A stretch of DNA of 64,000 nt from Branchinecta lynchi (Eukaryota; Arthropoda; Branchiopoda; Anostraca; Branchinectidae): positions 14,632,212 through 14,696,211 of the forward strand of contig JAKZAP010000021.1 of assembly GCA_023053575.1 (NCBI GenBank). Reading direction: 5' to 3'. Numbering within the stretch: the first letter of the stretch is position 1; the number at the start of each line of letters is the position of its first letter. A program made the translations under genes and the position numbers. The notes under the pieces are model-generated. The model was not told the origin of the DNA. It made no database searches and saw only the letters and a program-made list of their open reading frames with translations. Shown here piece after piece: positions 24,401-35,514 of this stretch.

Positions 24401-27400
24401 GCTGGCCGGATCGTATTGGAATTTCTTCTAGATATACGTTTGGGCTTAACTGGTTAACAAATATTCCAGAAGGAGGGTTGATTGGAGACATTGTTCATTC
24501 CTAAAATTGTTCGGTACTGAAATAAGGACAGATGCAAAATAGAGCACAAATCATAGCTTGGAAACACTATTTCGTATTGGGATTGGGTTTTCTGCAGGCA
24601 ATCTTAACGGAAGTCATACAGATAGGGATGATACTTGAAACTCTTCATTCAGGTGTCCTTTAATAGTCTACCACTTTGAGCAACGGCAACGTAACTTCGT
24701 CACAAGAATCTATCCGAGAGAGCCGCATCGTTCTACAGAGCACGACCAGAACGGGAAGACAAATGCCCGCTGAGGCGTAAGACACAATAGAAAATTCAAG
24801 ACACGGAAGTGTGTTCAGGTGTTCTAGCCACAGTCTGTGACAGTAACACCTTCGTGATTGTCGATAAGCAAGTAAAACTTTCGGGGTTATTTGTCTATTC
24901 TTAGTCGGGTAAGTGGGCCTAAGATTTGGTCTCCAACAAGATAGAAAATCCAGGCTCTTACCCATCAACACAATGAGCAGCGGTCATGACCCACTCCTCG
25001 CTGATCAAAGTGCCACCGCAGAAATAGGAGTTGTCCATGAAAATTCCAACCATCCAGGGAAGCTCGTGTGGGAGGGTCTCGACACCGTTGGTGATCTTGG
25101 CAGCATTGTTGGGGAATCCGCAGACATCTGGAAAGAAAAAGGGTTGCAAAGGTCGCCTACGGAGCTTCCAACGCCGCCAGCCAACAGAGGGCTGGCTTCG
25201 CGGGTCTACACGCTTATCAACAAACTTTAAACTGAGCAACATCATTAGTCAGCATTAACCGTCATTAAAGCGTTGCCATAAGGGCAATACAACCAAAACA
25301 CAAAGGCGCGACATCATGATTCCGAAAGGATGTGTATTTGGAAATGAATACTCCACTAAGTCCAAAACACACCAGCGAACCTCGGGAAGGACGAGACGAG
25401 GGGCTGCCCACTTTCCGCCACTTGGTGTAGGCTACACCATGTTGCGCCACCCATACGCCATGCGTGCCACCCTTCCGCCACGCGCGCAACCCCGTGTACG
25501 CCGATTTTGAGAGTGGGCAACCCCTCGGGACTAGAACATCGCCCGAACGATGACTCAAATTCTGTATCAACAACTGTGGTAACACTTCCGGCTCTTCCGC
25601 TAGCTACTCGGTGATTCTTCATGGGCATGAGGAGTTAGTCATGAAGAGTACTGTTGGTCCTTGTTTATCTGGTTCTTACCTCTATAGCTCTTTGTGCCCT
25701 GTTTGTAACCTGGGATACGCTCAGCGGGGGGTGCTGGGTTGTAGATAGCATCAGGGTTAGGGTTGAATGCTACAACTGGCTCGATCGACGGAACATTGTC
25801 GAAGTCAAAGTGATCGCCGTCGTGGTGACCCAGAACCTGAAAAAAAGGAATTTGTTTATCCGGGCCTTCGTTACGTCTTCATTTCATGTTTAATCGATCG
25901 GTATGCTATTTCTGACATGCCAGAGACAATCTGGAGGTCGCCTGTCTTGATAAGTGGGACTGCAAAAAATTAAAGGTAAGAGTTAAACCCAGCAAATATT
26001 AAAGCGGAGTACTAAGTGTAAATAGCAAATAAAATTAGAGATTTGATCGAAGGTTAAAAATACATACTGAATCTGAAGTTTATTTTGCGCCGGATAAGTA
26101 TCCGTCCAGTCCGTCCGAAATCCGGGAAGAACCGGATTTTTTTCTAGTAAAAGTTATGTCTGAAATTGGCTTGAGTGTCTAAACAAGATATGTTACTTGC
26201 TTTTCCTGGAACTGTAGTTATTTCATACCTTTTAATATGTATCATTTCCTGCATCTGTTACAGCTAACACAAAATCCAGCCAAAGTTTATATTTATTATG
26301 ACATTTCGATTTCATTCACTGGAACTCTTTAAACGGTGGTACCATCAGAAATAATAAATTCCCTAAAAGTAATAGTAGTCACATATCACACTTTTCAAAT
26401 GTGACTACTTACACCAACTACTACCACTGAATTTACTTAAAGGGTATACAAATATACCAACTGAGAATAAGAAATAATCTAATCTGGCCTTTATATGTCA
26501 AATAAAAGTCACAACGACTGTTATCGAATAATTTGCCAAGCTGACTCAACTTGACAAGCTTGTCTCAAGCTTGGTTCGAGAAAAAGAAACTGAGCACCAA
26601 AAGCGCATCTGTTCCAAAGCTTGGCTCTGGATTCACAACCCGACCAGCAAATTTGCAATACTCTCGATCACTATCTCTCCCTTCCGATGCAGAATCTCCG
26701 GGTACCTGCGGAAGAAACGAAGAAACGGTGTCACAGCTGCGCTGACTTGGGATTTCAGTCGTTGAGTTTGAGCCGTTACGGACACGTTTACTCCTTCTTC
26801 CTGAGAATCACTGGCACTACACTGTAAAAAGTTTCTCCGAATAAGGATGCAGTATTTGCTACTGGGATTAATCTTATCTCTATCTGGATAGAATTAATCC
26901 GAATTAGGGATAATCTTGTCTCAATACAGACAAGATTAACCCCAGTAGCAAATACTGCGATATTTTTTTTGACAGTGTATAGAGAGATTGCAGCTTACGC
27001 GACGAAAACGGATAGGAATAGTAATTTAGCATTGTACTTCGAGAATGAACTCAATCAATCAATCATTTATTTCCAAATATCTTTTAAAAGTGATGACGTA
27101 GGATTGTCAATACAAGAACAAGGTATAATACACTAAAGAAGTGTAGAGAAATGTTTGATGAAGAAATGTTTGATAACTATTATAAGCCTGTAAATAACTG
27201 GAAACATATCCCTGGCTTTTTCTTAACTGTATAATCACAGCTTTGTAGGAAATTTAAGAAATAAGAGCTTGATGGCTTCAAACATTCACTAATAAAACGA
27301 ATGATGTTCCTATTGGATGTTTTTTTTAATGACCCGTCACAACCAACCAATAGGATTTGAGACTCCGTTTTTGGGATCCCAAAACGTAAGTGGAGGGATA

Positions 27401-29743
27401 CCTATGACATCGCAAAAGTTGTCCGTCTGTCCGTCCGTCCGTCCGTCCGTCCGTCCGTCCGTCCGTCCGTCTGTCCGTCCGTCTGTAAGCACGATAACTC
27501 TCGAAGGGAATGAGATATTTTGATGAAACTTGGTGTGAGGGTTCGTTGGGTCGTCGGACCAGTCAAGTTCGTAGATGGGCTTTGTAGCTCTACATTTAGG
27601 GGTGGGGGAGGGGATTCAAATTAAGGGACAAACAAAATATTTTGAAACAGCTAATGTGATAGTCGATTATGGGGAAAGAAGACATGCTGAACACGATGGT
27701 GAAAACCATTTTGTCAACGGACAAGTAGTTCGCCCGGAATCCGGCCAAAACCGGAAAGTTTGTTGAAAGTAAAAGTTTTATTTGAAGTTGATTAGATGTT
27801 CGATTTAGGGGTAGGAAGACATGCTGAAGACGATAGTCAAAATTATTTTCTCGACGGACAAGTATTTCGCCCGGAATCCGGTCCAAACCGGAAAGTTTGT
27901 TGAAAGTAAAAGTTTTATTTGAAATTGATTAGATGTTCGATTTAGGGATAGGAAGACATGCTGAAGAAGATGGTGAAAACTATTTTCTCGACGGACAAGT
28001 ATTTCGACCGGAATCCGGCCCAAACCGGAAAGTTTGTCAAAATTAAAAGTTTTATTTGGATGATTAGATGTTCGATTTAGGGCAAGAAGAAATGCTGAAC
28101 ACTTATGTGAAAACAAGTTTCTACCCGGACATGTAGTTCGTCCGGAATCCGGCCAAAACCGGAAAACTGTTGGAAGTCAAAGTTTTATTTCTAGTTGATT
28201 AGATAAGCGATTTAGGGGTAAGAAGAGATGCTGAGTCCCTGTGTGACAATCGTATTTTACCCGGACATATAGTTCGACCGGAATTCCGGCTGGAATCGGA
28301 AAATTTGTTATAAGCTAAATTTCTATTTGAAGTTGATTAGATGTTCATTACTGGGGAAAGAAGATACCCTGATTTCGTCTTTGAGCTTTCTTTTTTCGCC
28401 GGACAAGTAGTTCTGGAGTTCGGCCGGAACCGGGAAATTGGCAGAAGTGGCAGGAAGTTTTCGTCGTAACAGATATGACTTATAGGGGTAAACACACATG
28501 CTGAATCCAAATCTGAACTTGGTTTTCTCAGGTGATTAGCTATTTGGCCTTAATCTGTTTCTGAATTTTAATTGTAAAAATGTTCAAAGAGTCTGGCGAA
28601 GACTGGATCTGGCTAAGACAAGACCCAGTTGTCTGGATCAAATCTTAGATTTTTGGGATCCCATCGACACCTTTGGTCTTGTTGTTTCCAAACTGTGAAG
28701 CCTTCAAGCTCTCACTTCCATGGAAACTCCTTTGCAAAAACAGAATTATACAATCAAGGATTAGTGTAATTGAAACTTCAAGCAAGTCCATGGCTGAGAA
28801 TGTTGGCCAAACGCTGATAATTTAGTTTCAAAGTCATTAAGTCCTATACCTCCCAATGTTATATTATTTTATTATGCTCCCTGGTGATGGTGTAGAAATA
28901 TCGTCGGGTAGGGTGCAATCTCTTTATCGCAACCGGGAAACGGTTGCCAATCTGTGATAACAGTACTGACCGATCTAAATCCGGATTCGCAAAGGAATCG
29001 ATGGATACCAAACTTTAGGGTTAAAGCTTTGTGCCCAGAAAACGCGGTCTCGCATACACTGTAAAAAAAAATCTTTCAGTATTTGCTACTGGGATTAATC
29101 TTGTATTTACTGAGATAAGATCATCCCTTTGTTATCCCAATAGAGATAAGATTAATCCCAGTAGCAAATACTGTTTGTTAATTTCCGACCCATTGTTGAC
29201 GCTTGAAGCCCTCTCCTCTAATTTGTGTTCTCCGATTGGAAAATTACCTGTCCACGATCCCATCAACGTGATTCTAAATTAGTGAACCTTTATGGAAAAT
29301 ATTTGTTGAGTTTTTTGCGATTATTTTATATTTCTTTATCTTTTTTTTTTAATGCACTTACGCCCTTGGGCAGTGCGTCATAAATCCATTCATTCATTCA
29401 TTCATTCATTCACTGCATCCTTATTCGGAGAAACTTTTTACAGTGTAGGCCACGAACCAAGTACTGCTAGCGGGAAATTCGCGTGCCGTTTTAACTCTAA
29501 GTCGACTTTTTGTCGCGTCGCGGAACAGATTCGCATTTTTTGGGCAGCAAGCTGAATGCTTTGGACAGTTGATCAGGGTCGGGCGGGATTCCGCCAGGAT
29601 GTTCGGCGCCGTCATCAATTTCACACGGAGAAGTTGAGATTATTTCAACTCTACAAAAACCTAATCGTCTGTCTGTGGCATACGAGCTAATATGTACTAA
29701 CCTGGGTGAAGGCTACCAAGCCTACTACGACGAGTTTGAACAT
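15423..29743 (-). CDS. Chymotrypsin-like serine protease (S1A), seven exons, complete
   Basis: Minus-strand exons: 29702-29743, 25680-25836, 24962-25127, 23044-23213, 21334-21432, 17382-17521 and 15423-15599. Every junction is GT-AG and in phase, for 951 nt or 316 aa plus TGA. Residues 1-14 ([14 protein letters not shown]) begin a signal peptide. A propeptide of about 60 residues follows, with Cys69, which probably pairs with Cys185 as in chymotrypsin 1-122. Activation would cut after Lys77, before ITNG. The catalytic triad is His118 (TAAHC), Asp165 (NDIAL) and Ser261 (GDSGGP). The residue equivalent to chymotrypsin 189 is Ser255, with SFG at 214-216 and Ala at 226. This predicts a chymotrypsin- or elastase-like pocket, not trypsin. 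It is probably a secreted digestive enzyme. Introns are 0.5-4 kb and hold family-1 elements, MITEs and retrotransposon fragments. An AATAAA lies 38 nt past the stop. Confidence 0.95.
16140..16330 (+). pseudogene. Non-LTR retrotransposon ORF C-terminal remnant (RGRPKTT type)
   Basis: The plus strand reads [19 protein letters not shown] in one frame and then, after a frameshift, [15 protein letters not shown] followed by NNDLRHLD. This pattern (W-x-GHVLRM ... RGRPKTTW-R) is found downstream of the reverse transcriptase in many non-LTR elements. A stop and frameshift show it is dead. Confidence 0.6.
16331..16620 (-). pseudogene. CR1/Jockey-like retrotransposon C-terminal fragment (empty-site copy)
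   Basis: Minus-strand frames contain [10 protein letters not shown] and, in another frame, [21 protein letters not shown] text (the F-x-N-x-x-x-x-W-N-S-L-P-x-x-V module of CR1/Jockey reverse transcriptases), broken by stops. The same sequence at 42975-46045 carries family-1 and family-2 insertions that are absent here, so this copy shows the uninterrupted site. The MULE-type element at 16633 lies immediately beside it. Confidence 0.6.
16633..17032. mobile_element. MULE-type non-autonomous element, 80-bp TIRs, 9-bp TSD
   Basis: The two ends carry an inverted repeat of about 80 bp that is identical except for the first base (GGATCGACTAAAACCAGG, then two GCATACTAAAAC blocks). TAATATTAA flanks the 400-bp element exactly at 16624-16632 and 17033-17041. 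Long TIRs with a 9-bp duplication are the hallmark of Mutator-like elements. The near-identity of the arms implies recent activity. Lies in a protease intron. Confidence 0.8.
17590..19850. other. Protease intron, no recognisable feature
   Basis: Mostly unique-looking, with short open frames on both strands that lack motifs. No RNA gene, MITE or retrotransposon text was recognised here. Confidence 0.4.
19851..20856 (+). mobile_element. Family-1 element, diverged copy
   Basis: Starts ACCAAAGGTTTCGATGGGAT. Carries several units with CCGG.TT...GGATTCC and CAGCATGTCTCCTTACCC landmarks, then AACAGACAGACGGACGGAC and TCATAGGTATCCCGTCAC. The final palindrome is lost (CACCAAAAAATAAT). Lies in a protease intron. 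Confidence 0.65.
20876..21080. repeat. Foldback repeat built on CCCTTCTTGGCAAG
   Basis: TTTCGGCCCTTCTTGGCAAG at about 20920-20940 is mirrored by CTTGCCAAGAAGGGGCCGAAA at about 20986-21006. GTCAGCTTGGGCTGA follows. Same module as 5750-6543, 31620-31745 and 54847-55052. Confidence 0.5.
21520..22420. repeat. Complex inverted repeat with ACCGGTA motifs
   Basis: CCGTACTTAATGTCGTAAGG...TACCGGTAGTT...CACGGAAA (about 21575-21625) is mirrored by TTTCCGTGACAACTACCGGTA...CATAAAGTACGG (about 21990-22035). Many CCGTGAG/CCGGA repeats lie between. The 22125-22200 part matches 26755-26820 in reverse. Probably a foldback element; class unknown. Confidence 0.45.
22530..22900 (+). pseudogene. Non-LTR retrotransposon ORF C-terminal fragment
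   Basis: Across frames the plus strand reads [20 protein letters not shown] and then [19 protein letters not shown]. This parallels LRVAYFKYCKFLLRLPRWHRN at 62.5 kb and the 'YNDAxRxLxxLPR' segment found after the reverse transcriptase in CR1/Rex-like elements. Frame breaks show it is a relic. In a protease intron. Confidence 0.55.
23300..23665 (+). repeat. Family-B repeat, copy 2
   Basis: Runs from CTATAATACTAATGCAACC through GTACGGTACATTCTAACCCC, ACGCTGTCGACGGTTGTC and TTAAAACAGCCAAAATCGTG to GTAAATAGTGCGAG. Closely matches 50812-51178 and the reverse of 2195-2600. A G-run repeat (CAGAGGCGTTACTAGCC) begins at its end. Confidence 0.65.
23880..24950. other. Protease intron, little recognisable
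   Basis: Contains one copy of the GTCAGCTTGGGCTGAAG motif (about 23931) and otherwise short, motif-free frames. Confidence 0.35.
25260..25660. repeat. Dispersed repeat in protease intron
   Basis: GC-rich GCCACCCATACGCCATGCGT-like text is followed by GACTCAAATTCTGTATCAAC and CTCGGTGATTCTTCATGG. The second part recurs at 11735-11840 and 35030-35060. No gene. Confidence 0.4.
26820..26977. mobile_element. CACTGTAAAA foldback MITE, copy 2
   Basis: CACTGTAAAAAGTTTCTCCG at the left, GACAGTG at the right, flanked by TA at 26818-26819 and 26978-26979. Central palindrome as in the other copies. Confidence 0.75.
27367..28684 (-). mobile_element. Family-1 element, near-complete reverse copy with long (GTCC)n
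   Basis: Reading the plus strand: TTTTTGGGATCCCAAAACG, then a GTCC/GTCT microsatellite (27419-27486) and the CTCGAAGGGAATGAGATATT block. At least five units of about 137 bp follow (CGGAATCCGG..AAACCGGAAA, TTAGATGTTCGATTTAGGG). The end is GGGATCCCATCGACACCTTT and GGTCTTGTTG. In a protease intron. Confidence 0.8.
29057..29445. mobile_element. CACTGTAAAA foldback MITE, copy 3, with nested retroposon
   Basis: TA-flanked ends (29055-29056 and 29446-29447) match the family. The element is 230 bp longer than other copies because a sequence ending in (ATTC)n (about 29175-29413) is inserted near its right end. Just upstream of the protease second exon region, in the first intron. Confidence 0.65.
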
Positions 29744-29760
29744 GATTCCAACAAACTTGG

Positions 29761-29804
29761 AACTGACACGCTTCCTTCAAAACATATCCCACTTAGCCTT
29801 TATC
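29761..29804 (-). promoter_or_regulatory. Possible core promoter of the serine protease gene
   Basis: On the minus strand, an arthropod-type initiator TCAGTT (29761-29766) lies 18 nt before the ATG. A TATA-like GATAAAGG (29797-29804) lies about 40 nt upstream of it. The spacing is longer than the usual 30 nt and the TATA match is imperfect, so this is only a candidate. Confidence 0.35.
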
Positions 29805-30720
29805 AGTGAGCAAATAAACTGAAACTATACAAATATAGATACGAATCAGGGCTTTTCCGAATGCCAGAAATACAATAATCTCATTGAATTTTGACCAAAT
29901 CAAGTCAAGCTTTGTAGTACGGTCGAGGACCGAGGAATGAAACCGAACTATTAATGGCCTGGGGTCAGTTATAGGCGATCAAGGCTGCCCAGGTAATAAG
30001 AACAGGAGCCCGGATGTGCCGACTGGCCCCAGGATTAGTCACGAAAACATTTTCCTCGGGGATCCACAAGACAGCGGGCACACATAGGGTCAGAATATCT
30101 TCAGCCCACTCCTCAGGAAGGTCCGCTTTCGCCTGCCACGTTTCAAACCATTATACTAGACAACACGCGAGCGTCCTTTTCCTTTTTTTGTGTTGATTTT
30201 TGAAGTTTAGCGTTTTAATTTGTTGCTATTTTGTTGTTGTGTAATTCATGAAAATTTCACTATGTTAAAACAGAATCGTATATAATTATGTTTGACGAGA
30301 AAACAAATATTCGTTTTTTTTGCTAATACCGTAAGGAATGTTTTTGAAGAATAAAGACTGATTGATTGATTTCAGTTGTCGAGTTTTCATTCTACAGGTC
30401 GACTAAGACAAGTTCGCAAGTTAGTTAACGTTAAGTCTCCCTGGGACAAGCGCATTTCAGACAATCCTAAACAAGGCAAGTGGCCAAGTTAGGTTTAGAA
30501 CATAAGGCGATTGACCACCCGATTATATCCAGCTAGTTGCCACATACATACCACAATAACGTCAGTGTCAATGCTATGTACATCTCATCATCCAGGTCTT
30601 CGAGTACATGATGTTTTTCATGAATTTTTCAGGCCCAGTTAGAAATTATGTCTAAATTTTGAGTGTTTATGCTGCTATTTATCTTGTGTTGTTTTCCGTT
30701 GTTCTCACTCCGCTATCACC
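29805..30720. other. Intergenic region upstream of the protease
   Basis: No gene recognised. A retroposon-like tail GAATAAAGACTGATTGATTG ends near 30370. Otherwise unique-looking. Confidence 0.35.
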
Positions 30721-30784
30721 TTGTGTATTTTCCGGGTTACAAATAAAATATACATTTATAATATCTGGAATAATTTTATGACTT

Positions 30785-31308
30785 TTCTATCTGACTATGA
30801 ACGAACTGCGTTCCGAGGAAAGGGTAGCACAGTGAGAGCCAACCATACAGGCCGGCGGCTTTACGTTCTACAGAATAGGAAGTCTTACTCAGCACCAGAA
30901 AAGGAATATAAAGAGTCCTTCACGGTGACGGAGGACCCGGCAACGGCTGTCAACGTCATGACACGAGAAGTTGCAAAGGGGAAGTTTAGTAGTCTCAGCA
31001 AAGACACTCCGAGAAGCGATTCTTCGGGTAGCACGGATATCAGGTCAGGCAGCAGCTTCGATGACGAGCTCATTCTTCTTCTCATTCATCTACGTCAACC
31101 GCCACGCTTCCAAGAAAAGGAACCATCTTCTAAAGTCTATCGGCAAGAAATGCAACTGACTGACGAATACACGACATGGAAAGATGGGATTTCTTCCCGT
31201 GAGCTGACGATAGAAGCTGGGGGAATCAGCTCCCCCCAGCTCACGATCTTTGTTTCTGAAGCATCTTGTTCTATTAGCCAATCTACTTTGTGGGATCCCA
31301 AAACGTAA
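30785..31308 (+). CDS. Open frame of unknown function, possible exon or pseudogene
   Basis: An open frame of about 170 codons (the larger frame starts at 30721) with mixed, non-repetitive composition: LSDYERTAFRGKG, a basic NHTGRRLYVLQNRK stretch, then a serine/aspartate-rich centre (TPRSDSSGS). No family recognised. The final 15-20 codons run into a reverse family-1 element at about 31289, so the stop is supplied by the transposon. No start context, TATA or obvious splice partner was found. Could be a terminal exon, a captured gene fragment or chance. Confidence 0.25.
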
Positions 31309-31581
31309 GTGAAGGGATACATATGACATCGCAAAATTTGTCCGTCCGTCCGTCTGTTAGCACGACAATTCTCGAAGGGGTTCGATATTTTGTTCAAATT
31401 TGGCACGATGACTCTTTGGGTCAAAGTATAGGCAAGTTTAAAGATGAGCTCTGTAGCTCTATATTTACGAGTGGGGGAGGGGTTTCAAATTAAGGAAAAA
31501 AAGTACTTTTTAAAAAGCTATTGAGATGGTTGATTTATGGGTAAGGAGACATGCTGATTCCGAATATTGAAGTTATTTTTC
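31289..31581 (-). mobile_element. Family-1 element, 3'-end fragment (reverse)
   Basis: TGGGATCCCAAAACGTAAGT, then TCCGTCCGTCCGTCTG, CTCGAAGGGGTTCGATATTT and one unit-like block ending ACATGCTGATTCCGA. Truncated at its 5' side. Confidence 0.6.
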
Positions 31582-31619
31582 AGAAGAAAGAAGAAAACAA
31601 TTAAAAAAAAATAAAAAAA

Positions 31620-31745
31620 CTTCCCTCCCTGAAGTTGAACAAGAGGATTGACAGCCTGACGAGGACCCTTGCCAAGAAGGGCCGAAATATCGCTGATGAA
31701 GAATCATAGCTGACGTATCCGTTGTAAACATTGTTTGAATAAATG
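31620..31745. repeat. CTTGCCAAGAAGGGCCGAAATA repeat module
   Basis: AGGATTGACAGCCTGACGAG, CTTGCCAAGAAGGGCCGAAA and TGACGTATCCGTTGTAAACA occur in the same order as in the right arm of the 5750-6543 foldback. A fragment of that family. Confidence 0.5.
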
Positions 31746-31769
31746 TATAGCCTACTTTGTTCAAAATTT

Positions 31770-33821
31770 GTAAGCAAAACCCTTAAGGCGAAAATGATCA
31801 TGGACCCTTTGGGATCATGAATATATATCGTTTGGTTAAAGTTTTTTTTTCTTTTACTTTTCGGTTAAGAAACGCACTGTAAGGGTGCTAAAAATACATT
31901 TTTGAGCGAAATGCTCGAGTTAAAATGTATAATCTGCTTAAGAGTATTTTTGTACTTTGTGGTTAGGATTAGTACTTTAAAGCCAGGATTAGTACTTTAA
32001 GGGATGGTCGGATCGGAGAAGTGACAATTTCTAAGCCAGTCTTGTCAAGTTTCTAAGGTTCTAGCCAAGTTTCATCGCCCTAGCACATCATGAAGTAGCT
32101 CAGTTCGGGCTCACCGGAATTCCCATTCCCCCCCCCCCCACCAACTCCCGTCACAGTGCCCGAACCCGGCCCGGTTTTGTTACTGATATATCTAGTTCTT
32201 GTTCTTGCCACCAAGTTTCATCCCAATCGCTCCACTCTAAGCGTATCACAAGGTTACCCCCCCCCCTCCCCCCCGAAATCCATCGGGTCCAGTCCGGACT
32301 TAAACTGGGACATTCGAGACACGAGGTCTTTCCAAATATCATGTTCCGTTAAGATCCAACCATTCGTTCAAAAGTTATACATACCTCAAGATTCCAGATT
32401 CCCCCTCCCTCCACTCCCCCACGATGGTTGGGTCGGGTATTACGACGACTGTATTTGTATGTGAAGAAGCACTCTCAACCTGATGTTATGGCGAGGGTTT
32501 AGTAGGCCGGACATAGATGGTAAATGTCCTTAGATACAGTCATCGGAGTCCGGACAGCCTAGGGCGTCTTGTGGCATACTACACTCGCAGACTTCACGGG
32601 TTTATTGTGGATTCCCCCGGTCAACTCCCACTATGGTTTGCGTACCGAACCACAATAGGCTAGAAACCACCCATCATACACTAGGCCTTGCAGGCCAGCC
32701 CACTCTAAGGAGCAAGACTCGTGACAATGACCCAAGGTCCGTAAATAAACAAAAGGTTTTATTGTCTGGTATGAACTGTACTTACAACCTTTAAGTAAAA
32801 GGGTTGTTCCCCCAATCATGTCAAGTCTCTCATGTATCTCACTTGCAAGCCAAGTACCATCGTCCTAGCATGTCTGGAAATACCTCAACTCGCGATGGCC
32901 GAAATTCCGGACTCCCCGCTCTAACTCCCCCACAGTGCCGAAATCGGATCCAGTTCCATCACTGACGTATCTAGTTCTTGTGCTTGTCCCTCCCACCAAG
33001 TTCCATCCCAATCGCTCCACTCTAGGCGTGTAACAAGATTCTCAGTTCCCCACTCCGACCCCCCCCCCCCCACATTCATCGGATCCGGTCTGGACTTAAA
33101 ATGGGACATCCGAGACACGAGGTCTTACCAAATATCAAGTTTCCGATCACCCGTTCCAAAGTTATGCCTTCCTCAAGATTTCGGATTCCACCTCCCTCCA
33201 ATCCCCCACACGGTGGTCGTATCGAGAAGTTGACTATTTCCAGGTTAATCTGGTTGGATCCCTGACTTGCCTGCCAAGTTTCATTGTCCTAGCCCACCTG
33301 GAAGTAACTTAACTCCGAATCACCCGAATTCCGGAACCCCCTCCAACTCCCCCCTCAGTGCACGGATCTGGTCCGGTTCTGTCAATGATGTACCTAAGGC
33401 TTGTGCTTGTTCCTCCCACCAAGTTTCATTCCGATCACTCCACTTTAAGTGTGTCACATGATTTCCGGTTCCCCCCACCCCGCCCACGTTCATCGGATTC
33501 GGTCCGGACTTGAAATGGGACATCTGAGACATGACGTCTTTCCCAATATCAAGTTTCATTAGGATCCGATCACCCGTTCGAAAGTTATGCATGTAACTAA
33601 ATTCCGGATTCCCGCTCCCCTCCCTCCACCCACGATGGTGGGATCGGACAAATGACTATTTCCAAGTTAATTTGGTCGGGTCCCTAACACGCCTGCCAAG
33701 TTTCATCTTCCTAGCACATCTGGAAGTACCCTAACTCGCAAACACCGGACTGACCGACCGACAGACCGACGGAAAAGTGACCGGTGTATGGCACTTGGCC
33801 GGAAGGCAAGTGCCATAAAAA
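31770..33821 (+). mobile_element. Family-2 element, 3-4 tandem units, 3' hairpin
   Basis: CCAAGTTTCATCGTCCTAGC-like text recurs at about 32062, 32843, 33272 and 33692, giving units near 420-430 bp separated by C runs. The 3' end has CCGACCGACAGACCGACGG, then the hairpin ATGGCACTTGGCCGGAAGGC with its partner AAGTGCCATAAAAA. The 5' border is uncertain. Intergenic. Confidence 0.6.
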
Positions 33822-35514
33822 TACGACAAAACCAAGTGTTGCTCTCGCAACACAATAATTACCATCATCAACCGCAAGCTACTATTTTTTGTTGTTGTTG
33901 TGGGGAGCATTTCAACTGGGGAAACTACTAGGAGACGATTCACACGGGACGCTTCTTTTCAACGACGCTTCACAGTATGTCCCCGTGTCACCAAAGAACA
34001 CACCCTGTGTAACTCAGCGTCATAAAGGGAAAACTAAACCAAGATATCTAGAAGCACCAAGATTGGTTCCGTATTCATGCCTAGAATGGTGGAATGGTCC
34101 CTGTGTAAGTGGAACCTACTTGATCCATTTGCATTTCGAATTCATATTTTAATATTTTTACATGAAGTGCAGCGAGGAGTTGGCTCGGAAGTTGGTATTG
34201 TATACTGTAGCATTCGGGGCATGTTGGTCAAAATCCAGTTGAACGTCCGTTTTCCGGACACCTCCGAAGTCCTACGAGACACTACAAGTAGGCTCTGTGA
34301 AAATCGTCAAAATTGTTCGCATGTGTAGTTGATCCATTGTACATATGGATAAACTATTACTTGTGATAATGATAATATTCAAACAGATTTCGCAATTCTC
34401 AATTAACAAAACCACAAGTTTCCGAGAGAGATAATAGTAAAGTATGACAATTTTGTGGTTCAGTGAGAAATACATTTGAAAAAAAAAAAAAAAAAAGGAT
34501 TTATCGTAGGTTAAAAAAGGACAGACCAGCCCCTCGGAGAACATTTTAGCAGCGAAACTCAGCCGTGGTCTAAAAATCGCCTATTACGTAGGCTACGTAA
34601 GCCAACGAGGCAAGTGTGGCAAAATTTAAATATTTTATCTTCTCTTCAAACGAAGGAGATGCAGCATTAACTTGCTTTATGCTCATATAATCTGGAAAAC
34701 TTTAAGGACATGAGAAGATCCATACTCTTTCTTTTGACGAACACAAATCATCGAACGTCATATTGCTAATCCATGGAATCGGTTACTCAATAACCTATAG
34801 CATAACGAACTCTAGTTATATTTATTACATAAGCTTGTGGTAACCCGCTTTGCTTTTAAGTCTGTAAGTGGAACGACATAAACTGAGATATCGGCTCCGG
34901 GAAGAGCCTACTGGAAGGCCATGTCTTACCTATATTACTGATTAACCAACTCTCTTGATGACGAAGTCGTCGTACCGATGACGAATCGCCATATGCTCAG
35001 CGAAAAGCCAGAAAGGTCACAACGACTGTCCCCAACAAACGCTGCTGATTGGTTGACGTAAGATTTGAGTCATCGTTCGGGTGACGTTTCTCGTTCGTCC
35101 AGAGTTTCATTGGCGTGTTTTGTTCCTACTCCCTCCATATCTATACCGAATCCGAACGTCCTGTTTATTAACCCTAAAGGCACTCAACTGATTCGTCCAT
35201 TTTCCTTCTTTGGCACTTTTTGACGCAAATGGGATCGGAAGCTTATCGCTTATGATGAGCTGAAAGTAGCATTGCAAACCGTGTTTTGCTATACTTCAGA
35301 AACCGTAACACTTACGGCTCATAACACAATTTTTCAGTAAAGTCAACATGTGTGCACTCTTACTCCTGCTGAAACTGCGCACACTCGTCCAAACGTCATG
35401 AAACTTCGGAAACTAAACTTAGAATCTCCGCGTGATCTAGAGACGGAAGCTATTACACGTTGCAACACAAGCGTACTAAGTTTTAGTGGTAATGCGTAGG
35501 ACAGACGATCACGA
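33822..35514. other. Intergenic region, little recognisable
   Basis: Short frames without motifs. About 35030-35060 (GATTTGAGTCATCGTTCGGG) matches 25540-25565. No gene seen. Confidence 0.35.

Noticed and set aside
27317..27523. Plus-strand frame rich in [14 protein letters not shown]
   Set aside because: It is the (GTCC)n microsatellite of family 1 read as codons.
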